Assembly (NCBI GenBank): GCA_905479515.1
Contig: CAJQMX010000162.1
Location: 1-5,104 of the forward strand
Length of the DNA: 5,104 nt
DNA from: an uncultured Parasphingopyxis sp.
GTDB lineage: Bacteria; Pseudomonadota; Alphaproteobacteria; Sphingomonadales; Sphingomonadaceae
Direction: 5' to 3'
Position numbers and translations under genes: made by a program. The notes beneath the pieces are model-generated. The model had not been told where the DNA came from, did not search any database, and worked only from the letters and a program-made list of their open reading frames with translations. This document shows positions 1 through 4,695 of the stretch, in pieces; position 1 is the stretch's first letter; each line of letters opens with the position of its first letter.

Positions 1-176
1 TCGAGGAAGCTGGAGACAAAATCTCCGACCTGCATGTCTGGCAACTGGGTCCAGGACACCATGCCGCTATTGTAGCAGTCATTACGGAAAGTGATACAGC
101 CCCCGCTGTTTATCGCGAGAGACTGGCCGAAACCGTGGGGCTTTCTCATATCACCGTGGAAGTGAATCCAGCTTAG
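1..176 (+). CDS. Cation diffusion facilitator (DmeF-like Co/Ni efflux), C-terminal fragment
   Basis: The gene enters from the left edge; the frame is read from base 3 and ends at TAG 174-176, giving 57 visible residues. They form the end of the cytoplasmic C-terminal domain of a CDF metal/proton antiporter. The stretch DLHVWQLGPGHHAAIV, followed by a Tyr-containing helix and the ending LSHITVEVNPA, is the ferredoxin-like fold seen at the end of CDF proteins. The LHVW and GPGHHA wording is closest to the DmeF branch, which exports Co(II) and Ni(II) across the inner membrane. All transmembrane helices and the metal-site Asp/His residues lie outside the window, so the metal specificity is an inference. 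The MntP gene follows after 21 nt in the same direction, so co-transcription is likely. Confidence 0.8.
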   Translation, partial: EEAGDKISDLHVWQLGPGHHAAIVAVITESDTAPAVYRERLAETVGLSHITVEVNPA

Positions 177-197
177 ACGGCTGGGAAAGCGCATTAA

Positions 198-746
198 ATG
201 GAAAACCTGTTTCTCATTGTAGCTCTTGCTGTGGGCTTGGCGATGGACGCCTTTGCGGTGGCGGTTGCTCAAGGGGCTGCAGGACATAATTCCATGTTTC
301 ACGCCACTCGAACGGGAATGGCATTTGGCGTAGCGCAGGGCATCATGCCATTTCTGGGATGGGCCCTTGGAATAGCTTTTGTTTCGGAGATCAGCGCTTA
401 TGATCACTGGATTGCTCTCATTCTGCTCAGCGGTTTAGGGTTAAAAATGCTTTGGGAAGCGCTGGGCAGGAACGAAAGAGATGCGGTGTCCAGTCTCTCA
501 GGCTGGGCGCTGGGAACGGCTGCGATAGCAACGAGCATAGACGCCTTTGCTGCCGGCATCATGCTGCCTGCTCTTGGCCTTCCGGTTTTACTGGCCTGTG
601 TTATTATTGGGACAGTTACAGCTTTGCTTTCCAGCTTGGGCGTGATGATCGGCGGAATGGCAAGCTCGCGCATCGGGAGACATGCCGAAGTCGCAGGAGG
701 CGTCATTCTCATTGGCCTGGGAATCAAAATCTTCGTCGAACACTAG
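198..746 (+). CDS. mntP: MntP-type manganese efflux pump
   Basis: 182 residues, close to the usual length of about 188 for this family. MntP is an inner-membrane exporter that removes excess Mn(II) from the cytoplasm. The sequence is almost wholly hydrophobic and fits six membrane helices in two related halves. Each half carries the family's acidic motif: GLAMDAFAVAVAQGA with Asp17, and ATSIDAFAAGIMLPALGLP with Asp115, which match the essential Asp16 and Asp118 of the E. coli protein. GWALG around residue 55 and the ending GGVILIGLGIKIFVEH also match. The ATG at 198 is preceded by a modest purine stretch (GGGAAAG, about 183-189). The gene lies 21 nt after the CDF gene, so it is probably the second gene of a metal-efflux operon. 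I saw no manganese (yybP-ykoY) riboswitch in the short gap, so any control would come from further upstream. Confidence 0.93.
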   Translation: MENLFLIVALAVGLAMDAFAVAVAQGAAGHNSMFHATRTGMAFGVAQGIMPFLGWALGIAFVSEISAYDHWIALILLSGLGLKMLWEALGRNERDAVSSLSGWALGTAAIATSIDAFAAGIMLPALGLPVLLACVIIGTVTALLSSLGVMIGGMASSRIGRHAEVAGGVILIGLGIKIFVEH

Positions 747-759
747 CTACCTTGGATAA

Positions 760-800
760 AGCCAATTGATCTGAGATTATATTTTCAGTGTATCTTGGCT
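760..800. other. Imperfect hairpin downstream of mntP
   Basis: The outer stem AGCCAA (760-765) pairs with TTGGCT (795-800), GAT (768-770) with ATC (792-794), and CTGA (771-774) with TCAG (785-788). This gives 13 pairs with a 2-nt and a 3-nt bulge and a 10-nt loop. It begins 14 nt after the mntP stop, where a terminator or mRNA-end structure would sit, but no T-run follows on either strand. Function unproven. Confidence 0.35.
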
Positions 801-814
801 GCGACTGCAAGTTT

Positions 815-842
815 GATACGCTGAAATTCAGCTTTCAGTATC
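815..842. other. Second hairpin between mntP and the reductase gene
   Basis: CTGAAA (821-826) pairs with TTTCAG (833-838) around a 6-nt loop. The stem is extended by GATA (815-818) pairing with TATC (839-842) across a 2-nt bulge. It may protect or end transcripts arriving from either side, but there is no T-run, so I do not call an intrinsic terminator. Confidence 0.35.
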
Positions 843-886
843 GAGAACAGATCGCGGGAACGACAACAACTGGACGCATTTCAGAC

Positions 887-1028
887 TGGCGGCTTCCAAT
901 GTTCGGTTGTGCGAAAGCAGAGGTCATCGGTTTGTTCACTTTAACGACCTCCAACGATTTAATTTCGATCTTCAAAGTTATAGCAGTTTACCTCACAACA
1001 TCGAGCCAATATCGGAACCAACCGATGG
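887..1028. repeat. Direct repeat, left copy (flank and 3' end of the reductase gene)
   Basis: This aligns without gaps, offset 3027, to 3914-4055. By hand count 99 of 142 positions match (about 70%). The first 34 bases match at 30, beginning with a 17-base identical run (887-903), and the last 81 bases match at 59. The middle 27 bases are near chance. The right end covers the last 11 codons and stop of the reductase gene; the rest is its downstream flank. Both copies have the same orientation and bracket the mer genes. Confidence 0.75.
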
Positions 1029-2351
1029 ATAGGCGCTCACCATTTTTTTCAGGTCGCTGGTGGTCAAATCAAGCCGCATCGCCAGACTGAAGAAATTGAT
1101 GATTTCGGCATATTCCGGCCCCAGCAAATGCGCGCCCAATATCTTGTCGGTTTCATCGTCGATGATGACTTTGGTTGCAGCGCAGGTCTCCCCCACCCGA
1201 AGATTGGAATACCAGCCGCTTGTATCGTTTGTCGCGATGCGCAGCTTGTAACCGGCCGCTTTTGCTTCTTCTTCCAGCATGCCCACGCGCGCCAGTTCGG
1301 GTATCGTAAATACCACTGTGGGAACGCCTTTATAGTCCGGTTTGGCATGATTGCCTTTCAGCATATTTGACGCAGCCACCTTGCCTTCAAACACGGCCAC
1401 CGGCGTGAGCGGTGCACCTTTGGTGTCCGCCGCATCACCCGCTGCATAAATTGACGGATTGGAGATGCTTTGCAGAAATTCATTCACTTTGACGCCGTGG
1501 GCGCTGGAATCGACGCCCGCCTTGTCCAGATCGAGATAGTCGATCGCAGGAACGCGCCCCGCGCCATGCACGATCAGATCAACCGAATATTTTTGCGTGT
1601 TGCCGTCGACATCAAGGGTAGCCGAATAGCCGCTACCTTCTTGGGCGATGGAGACGAGACTGGTCTTCTGAACCACCTCGATTCCTGCCTCTTTGCTTCG
1701 CTCCAGCAATTTATCGACAAGATCGGGATCAAATCCCTTGAGCGCACGCTCGCCGCGATCAATGATCTGAATGTCGCTGCCCGCGCGCGCCGCGATATGA
1801 GCGAACTCGAAGGAGATGAACCCGCCACCGACAAACAAGATCTTTTTCGGGAGGCTCTCCAGTTCCAGAAACTCTGTGCTATCAATGAGATACTGCGCCC
1901 CAGGCAAATCAATTTTTCGGGGCTTTGCACCTGTAGCAATCAGCACCTTCTTCGCTTCCAGCAGCGTATTACCGCTAATCTCGATTTTATTTTTGCCGAT
2001 AAATTTTGCGCTGCCGTGCAACGTGGTGACACCGTTCACATCGAGTCCAGATTCTATTTTTGGCGGCATTTTTTCCGTGAATGTCCGCTTGAACGCCATC
2101 AGGTCCGACCAGTTGATAGCCAGGCTGCCGGGCTCTATGCCCTTGCCCTTCATCAAGGAAGCAGCGTCGAATATTTCGGCGCCGCGCCTCAACATCTTTT
2201 TGGGGTCGCATCCTCTAAGGGCACATGTGCCGCCATAGGGTAGCTCGTCCACGACTGCGACTGACCAGCCAGCTGACGCACATTTGTTAGCCGCGGTGAC
2301 GGCCGCCATGCCGACGCCCAGAACAACAAGATCGAATTTTTGTGTTTCCAT
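993..2351 (-). CDS. MerA-like flavoprotein disulfide reductase (putative mercuric reductase)
   Basis: 452 residues, the length of glutathione reductase-type pyridine nucleotide-disulfide oxidoreductases. An N-terminal FAD-binding fold begins at GVGMAA (12-17). The redox-active pair is Cys43 and Cys48 in GGTCALRGCDPKK. ATGAKP is at 139-144, the NAD(P)H-binding GGGFISFEFA at 175-184, the second FAD motif YAAGDA at 302-307, and the dimer-interface domain covers about 340-452. Arg residues after the second strand of the nucleotide fold (199, 202) hint at NADPH. The catalytic His-Glu dyad of glutathione reductase is absent: Tyr441 takes the His place, as Tyr does in MerA. Unlike classical MerA there is no N-terminal heavy-metal domain and no C-terminal Cys-Cys. 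As the last gene of a merT-merP operon it is the best candidate for Hg(II) reduction, but an unassigned disulfide reductase is possible, so no symbol is given. The ATG at 2351 has a GAGGG site 6 nt upstream. Confidence 0.85.
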   Translation of the reverse strand: METQKFDLVVLGVGMAAVTAANKCASAGWSVAVVDELPYGGTCALRGCDPKKMLRRGAEIFDAASLMKGKGIEPGSLAINWSDLMAFKRTFTEKMPPKIESGLDVNGVTTLHGSAKFIGKNKIEISGNTLLEAKKVLIATGAKPRKIDLPGAQYLIDSTEFLELESLPKKILFVGGGFISFEFAHIAARAGSDIQIIDRGERALKGFDPDLVDKLLERSKEAGIEVVQKTSLVSIAQEGSGYSATLDVDGNTQKYSVDLIVHGAGRVPAIDYLDLDKAGVDSSAHGVKVNEFLQSISNPSIYAAGDAADTKGAPLTPVAVFEGKVAASNMLKGNHAKPDYKGVPTVVFTIPELARVGMLEEEAKAAGYKLRIATNDTSGWYSNLRVGETCAATKVIIDDETDKILGAHLLGPEYAEIINFFSLAMRLDLTTSDLKKMVSAYPSVGSDIGSML

Positions 2352-2366
2352 TTGAATCCCTCAATC

Positions 2367-2585
2367 TCAGCAACAGGACGCGATTGCGCCAGATGCCTGA
2401 GCCTCCTGAATGGGCGGACACGGAACGGTGCCAAAGGAGCAGTAGACACAGCAATCGCCCGCATTGGGTCGCAAAACAATCTTGCACCCCTTGCAGTCAT
2501 AGAAGAACTGACAGGCATCGGTCGGCATGGTCTCGGTTTCCTGATGCCCGCAATCAGGGCAGGTCAATCTGGATTGAGGCTGCAT
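2367..2585 (-). CDS. GDCCVxC-family small cysteine-rich protein
   Basis: 72 residues with 11 cysteines: positions 9, 12, 25, 31, 34, 45, 46, 49, 56, 71 and 72. CPDC (9-12) and CKGC (31-34) look like a zinc-ribbon-type pair, and GDCCVYCSFGTVPCPP (43-58) is the signature of the family known as GDCCVxC domain (seleno)proteins, often found with mercury genes. Here every key position is Cys and no in-frame UGA is present, so it is the non-selenium form. The protein ends in Ser-Cys-Cys, resembling the metal-relay tail of MerA, which the neighbouring reductase lacks. Its ATG overlaps the merP stop (TGATG), which implies translational coupling, and a GGAG lies 10 nt upstream. The reductase starts 15 nt after its stop. 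Cytosolic, since no signal peptide is seen. The biochemical role is not established; metal binding or delivery is an inference. Confidence 0.85.
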   Translation of the reverse strand: MQPQSRLTCPDCGHQETETMPTDACQFFYDCKGCKIVLRPNAGDCCVYCSFGTVPCPPIQEAQASGAIASCC

Positions 2586-2938
2586 CAGCGATCCGCTCCA
2601 TCAGCCACTATGCTGGCTGGATAACCGGCGTTGGTCGATGCAGAAGCAATTGCGGATGCATTTGCCAGTTTGGGATCAAAGGTCACTGTTGCGGTTTTTG
2701 CCTGAAAATCGACATCGACAGAAGACACGCCGCTGACCTTGCCCATCGCCTTCTTGACTGTAATCGGACAGGCGGCGCAGGTCATTTTTTCGATATCGAA
2801 TGTTTCAGTTTTTGGGGCATTCTGAGATGCCGCTTCTGCAACGGCTTGAGCACCGGACGTCGGCAACAATGCCACCGCTCCCAGTCCGCCTGCTCCAAGA
2901 GCGACAACGACTGTAAAAATGATGTAAGCAGGTTTCAT
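2585..2938 (-). CDS. merP: MerP, periplasmic mercury-binding protein
   Basis: 117 residues. MerP scavenges Hg(II) in the periplasm and passes it to MerT. The first 30 or so residues are a signal peptide: Lys2, a hydrophobic core, then an Ala-rich cleavage region. An Ala/Gln linker precedes a heavy-metal-associated domain at about 46-114 with MTCAACPITVKKAM, in which Cys54 and Cys57 are the metal ligands. TVTFDP and the closing AGYPASI match the rest of the fold. It is longer than the usual 91 or so residues because of the linker. The frame stays open upstream to 3100, but ATG 2938 is chosen because AGGAGA lies 6 nt before it and a signal peptide follows directly. That ribosome site overlaps the merT stop codon, and the merP stop overlaps the next start. 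Confidence 0.95.
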   Translation of the reverse strand: MKPAYIIFTVVVALGAGGLGAVALLPTSGAQAVAEAASQNAPKTETFDIEKMTCAACPITVKKAMGKVSGVSSVDVDFQAKTATVTFDPKLANASAIASASTNAGYPASIVADGADR

Positions 2939-2944
2939 AATCTT

Positions 2945-2950
2945 TCTCCT
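2945..2950 (-). promoter_or_regulatory. merP ribosome binding site, overlapping the merT stop
   Basis: AGGAGA on the minus strand, 6 nt before the merP ATG. It shares two bases with the merT TAG (2949-2951), so ribosomes ending merT sit on the merP start signal. This decides the merP start against the longer open frame. Confidence 0.8.
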
Positions 2951-3347
2951 AATAAAAATACGGTGCCCACCAATCGATTGTGATGGATAGAGCGATGAGC
3001 AATGTTCCCACCCAGAGAGCGGTTTTCGTGACGATGGTGGATTGTGGTCGGGCACAATATGAGCCTTCTTCACAGGCAGGTTTTGTCCGAAAATAGACAT
3101 GCCAAAAACCCGCAGCCAGAAACCCGAGGGTCACTGACACAAAATACCACTTATAGGGTTCGAGCGCAGTTAGATTTCCGATCCACGCTCCGCTAACTCC
3201 AAGTGTTACAAGGACGAGTGGTGCGATGCAGCAGGACGATGCCAATATAGCCCCGGAGATGCCGCCAACAGCCCACCAACTGCGTTTGTCCGGTGATGGA
3301 GCAGGCATTTCTGTCTGGATAGTCCCTGGCAAAATATACTCTTTCAT
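2949..3347 (-). CDS. merT: MerT, mercuric ion transporter
   Basis: 132 residues; classical MerT is about 116. This inner-membrane protein takes Hg(II) from MerP and carries it to the cytoplasm. Three membrane helices are seen, about 27-50, 66-84 and 108-125. The first contains the vicinal Cys39-Cys40 in AILASSCCIAPLVLVTLG, followed by the family block GAWIGNLTALEPYK. The cytoplasmic loop has the second cysteine pair, Cys92 and Cys98 (ACEEGSYCARPQ), and the protein ends WWAPYFY. I chose ATG 3347, the first start after the operator. An internal ATG at 3308 would give 119 residues, closer to the norm, but no ribosome site precedes it; the site before 3347 (GAAG) is also weak. First gene of the mer operon; merP follows after 10 nt. 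Confidence 0.95.
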   Translation of the reverse strand: MKEYILPGTIQTEMPAPSPDKRSWWAVGGISGAILASSCCIAPLVLVTLGVSGAWIGNLTALEPYKWYFVSVTLGFLAAGFWHVYFRTKPACEEGSYCARPQSTIVTKTALWVGTLLIALSITIDWWAPYFY

Positions 3348-3352
3348 TGCGA

Positions 3353-3379
3353 TTGATCTTCGATGGAGACGACTATACT
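3353..3379 (+). promoter_or_regulatory. Probable merR promoter
   Basis: TATACT (3374-3379) is a good -10 box on the + strand, and TTGATC (3353-3358) is the nearest -35 candidate with a short 15-bp spacer. The -10 shares bases with the merT -10 on the other strand. Transcription would start inside the MerR dyad, so MerR bound there would repress its own gene, as in known mer operons. The -35 assignment is uncertain. Confidence 0.5.
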
Positions 3380-3402
3380 CTCTGTAGTAACTACAGGAAC
3401 AA
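3372..3402 (-). promoter_or_regulatory. merT promoter with MerR operator
   Basis: On the minus strand TTGTTC (-35, 3397-3402) and TATAGT (-10, 3372-3377) are separated by 19 bp, the over-long spacing typical of MerR-activated promoters. The spacer contains the perfect dyad CTGTAGT-T-ACTACAG (3382-3396). Known mechanism: MerR sits on the dyad, and on binding Hg(II) untwists the DNA so that RNA polymerase can align both boxes. The position between divergent merR and merT is the standard one. Confidence 0.88.
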
Positions 3403-3405
3403 GGA
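3401..3405 (+). promoter_or_regulatory. merR ribosome binding site
   Basis: AAGGA lies 6 nt before the merR ATG at 3412 and supports that start. It overlaps the merT -35 box on the opposite strand, showing how tightly the divergent control region is packed. Confidence 0.7.
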
Positions 3406-3411
3406 CTTTTT

Positions 3412-3810
3412 ATGCAACCATCTGTCAAGCGCGGAAAACTGGCGAAAATCGCCGGATGTAACATCGAAACGATAAGGTATTACGAGAATATCGAGCTGTT
3501 ACGCGCCGTAGATCGCACGAGCAGTGGTCACCGGGTCTATTCGTCCGATGATCAGGCGCGGTTACGCTTCATTCTGCGCGCACGGGAACTCGGTTTTTCA
3601 ATTGCAGAGCTGAGAGGCCTGCTCGGCCTGGTCGATTCCAACGAATATACGTGCGGCGAAGTGCTGGCCGTAACCAACAATCACATTACCACTATTCAAC
3701 AGAAAATATCCGACCTGAAACGTTTGGAGCAAACATTGTCGGACATGGCGCAGAAATGCGATGGCGGAGAAGTCCCGGACTGCGCCATCGTTGATGCAAT
3801 GTTTCACTGA
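3412..3810 (+). CDS. merR: MerR, mercury-responsive transcription regulator
   Basis: 132 residues. An N-terminal winged helix-turn-helix (about 6-75) is seen in GKLAKIAGCNIETIRYYENI and GHRVYSSDDQARLRFILRAR, followed by FSIAELRGLLGL and a long dimerisation helix (about 82-114). Three cysteines, Cys81, Cys116 and Cys124, match the Hg(II)-binding Cys82, Cys117 and Cys126 of Tn501 MerR; the last two are one residue closer together. Related sensors for lead, cadmium and zinc use a similar layout, so the metal is assigned mainly from the adjacent merT and merP. Transcribed away from merT, from a shared control region with a MerR-type dyad. No clear terminator follows; a GC-rich 4-bp hairpin at 3829-3840 lacks a T-run. 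Confidence 0.9.
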   Translation: MQPSVKRGKLAKIAGCNIETIRYYENIELLRAVDRTSSGHRVYSSDDQARLRFILRARELGFSIAELRGLLGLVDSNEYTCGEVLAVTNNHITTIQQKISDLKRLEQTLSDMAQKCDGGEVPDCAIVDAMFH

Positions 3811-3913
3811 ATATGGCTCGGCCTTAGGCCCGCTATCGGGTTATGGCAGCCCAGACGCTAATGTCTTCAAATGGGCGCGTATCGGACCGACTGCTATTGG
3901 GCCGTTGGCGATA

Positions 3914-4055
3914 TGGCGGCTTCCAATGTTCAGTTGAGTGGAAGCAGGCACCGCTTGCTAGTCTACGGTTAGCATCTCCAACCATATAGTTTCAATCTTC
4001 GCAACTACAGCAGCTCAACTCTCAATATTGATCCAACATCAGAACTAACAGACGG
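3914..4055. repeat. Direct repeat, right copy
   Basis: Partner of 887-1028, same orientation, about 70% identical over 142 ungapped positions by hand count. Most differences in the right 81 bases are transitions. Similarity stops near 4058, where the sequence changes to unrelated DNA leading to the DUF305 gene. To the left it fades before 3914, with weak matches only around 3888-3900. Confidence 0.75.
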
Positions 4056-4058
4056 GCA
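4005..4058 (-). pseudogene. Remnant of the C-terminus of a reductase like the mer operon flavoprotein
   Basis: Read on the minus strand in register with codons 441-452 of the reductase gene, this stretch gives C-PSVSSDVGSIL, against Y-PSVGSDIGSML in the intact gene. The original stop position reads Arg, and the frame runs five residues further to TAG at 4005-4007. Of the eleven aligned codons after the first, seven differences are at third positions, two at first positions, and eight residues are identical. This points to descent from a translated reductase tail rather than random similarity. The preceding codon is a stop and homology ends there, so the rest of the gene is gone. It is short, so the call rests on its codon pattern and its place in the repeat. 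Confidence 0.5.
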
Positions 4059-4119
4059 TCAGAAAAAAATGGCTTTATAGATAACTACTCGGACGTTTGT
4101 AATGATGTGAGCATTAGCG

Positions 4120-4644
4120 TTAGTCGGCGGGATTTAGCTCGCCTTCAAATTTTGGGACGGCGCGCGCCGAGGCTTCTGCATCTGTCGTTGCCTTGCCATT
4201 TTGATTGATATCGTTGATCAACCATTCCATTTCTTTGATTTCTCTCCGTTGGGCTCTGATAATTCCATCGGCTAGCTCGCGCACTCTTTTATCTTCAATA
4301 TTGGCGCGCTCACTTGTCAGTATGGCAATGCTATGATGAGGTATCATCGCCTTTTGCCACGCCTGATCGGAAACCGTATCCTGCGATCGGACAAGAAACA
4401 AGGAGCCGGCAAATATGAGAACTGCGCCGCCCAATATCATCGCATTCTTGCGCTTATCATCATACATGCCAAGCATAAATAACAACATGATAATCGCCAT
4501 CGCAGCGCCCATGTAGATTGCCATCCATGTGCGTGTCTCACTAAAATATACGTGGTCGAATGCATAGGTGTTGAGATACATCAGCCCGAACATCGCAAGC
4601 GTTGAAGTCAGTATCATGACGATGAAACGTGTGTATTTACCCAT
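4120..4644 (-). CDS. Three-helix membrane protein with DUF305 domain
   Basis: 174 residues. Membrane helices are seen at about 5-27, 40-60 and 67-86, the third leading into a DUF305 domain at about 90-148. The family signature is present: MIPHHSIAIL with His103 and His104, and the helix around QRREIKEMEWLI carrying Glu135 and Met139. DUF305 is a ferritin-like four-helix-type domain; some members, such as CopM, bind copper. The location of the domain (probably periplasmic, by hydrophobic topology) and metal binding here are inferences. The C-terminal 25 residues are polar and probably disordered. ATG 4644 is preceded by GGGAGAGG, a good ribosome site. The PepSY gene ends 51 nt upstream in the same direction, so the two may share a transcript; no promoter is obvious in the gap. 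Confidence 0.88.
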   Translation of the reverse strand: MGKYTRFIVMILTSTLAMFGLMYLNTYAFDHVYFSETRTWMAIYMGAAMAIIMLLFMLGMYDDKRKNAMILGGAVLIFAGSLFLVRSQDTVSDQAWQKAMIPHHSIAILTSERANIEDKRVRELADGIIRAQRREIKEMEWLINDINQNGKATTDAEASARAVPKFEGELNPAD

Positions 4645-4695
4645 GTTTTCCTCTCCCTATTTTTATCAGGCGCAAGTGTTTTTAATACGGCCAGA

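Larger units (their letters stand above)
747..992. other. Intergenic region between convergent mntP and the mer operon
   Basis: This 246-base stretch lies between the stops of mntP (+) and the reductase gene (-). It holds two imperfect hairpins (760-800 and 815-842), neither followed by a clear T-run, and from 887 onward the left copy of a 142-bp repeat found again after merR. A 100-codon open frame crosses it on the + strand but has no homology I recognise and overlaps the reductase gene, so I do not call it. Confidence 0.6.
3811..4119. other. Intergenic region between merR and the DUF305 gene
   Basis: 309 bases between convergent genes. It contains a small hairpin CCCG-ctat-CGGG (3829-3840), the right copy of the direct repeat (3914-4055) with a reductase-tail remnant, and a run of seven A (4063-4069) that reads as T on the minus strand downstream of the DUF305 gene. 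That T-run has only weak pairing before it (TAATG/CATTA near the DUF305 stop), so I do not call a terminator. No intact gene is visible. Confidence 0.6.

Noticed and set aside
177..197. Manganese riboswitch before mntP
   Set aside because: The gap to the preceding gene is only 21 nt and has no room for a yybP-ykoY element.
788..1090. 100-codon open frame on the + strand
   Set aside because: It has no recognisable domain, crosses hairpins and the repeat, and overlaps the end of the reductase gene on the other strand.
1470..2243. 257-codon open frame opposite the reductase gene
   Set aside because: It lies wholly antisense to a clear flavoprotein, its product resembles no family I know, and it looks like a by-product of the codon use of the real gene.
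993..2351. Naming the reductase merA outright
   Set aside because: It lacks the N-terminal metal domain and the C-terminal Cys-Cys of classical MerA; only its operon position and the Tyr at the His site support the function.
2939..3100. Longer N-terminus for MerP
   Set aside because: It would overlap most of the end of merT and bury the signal peptide; a strong ribosome site precedes the start at 2938.
3348..3464. Longer N-terminus for MerT
   Set aside because: The extension would run across the MerR operator and into the merR coding region, so it cannot lie on the merT transcript.
3829..3840. Intrinsic terminator after merR
   Set aside because: The stem is only 4 bp (CCCG/CGGG) and no T-run follows.
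887..4055. Transposon or insertion sequence bounded by the repeats
   Set aside because: There is no transposase or integrase, the repeats are direct and diverged, and no short target-site duplication is evident.
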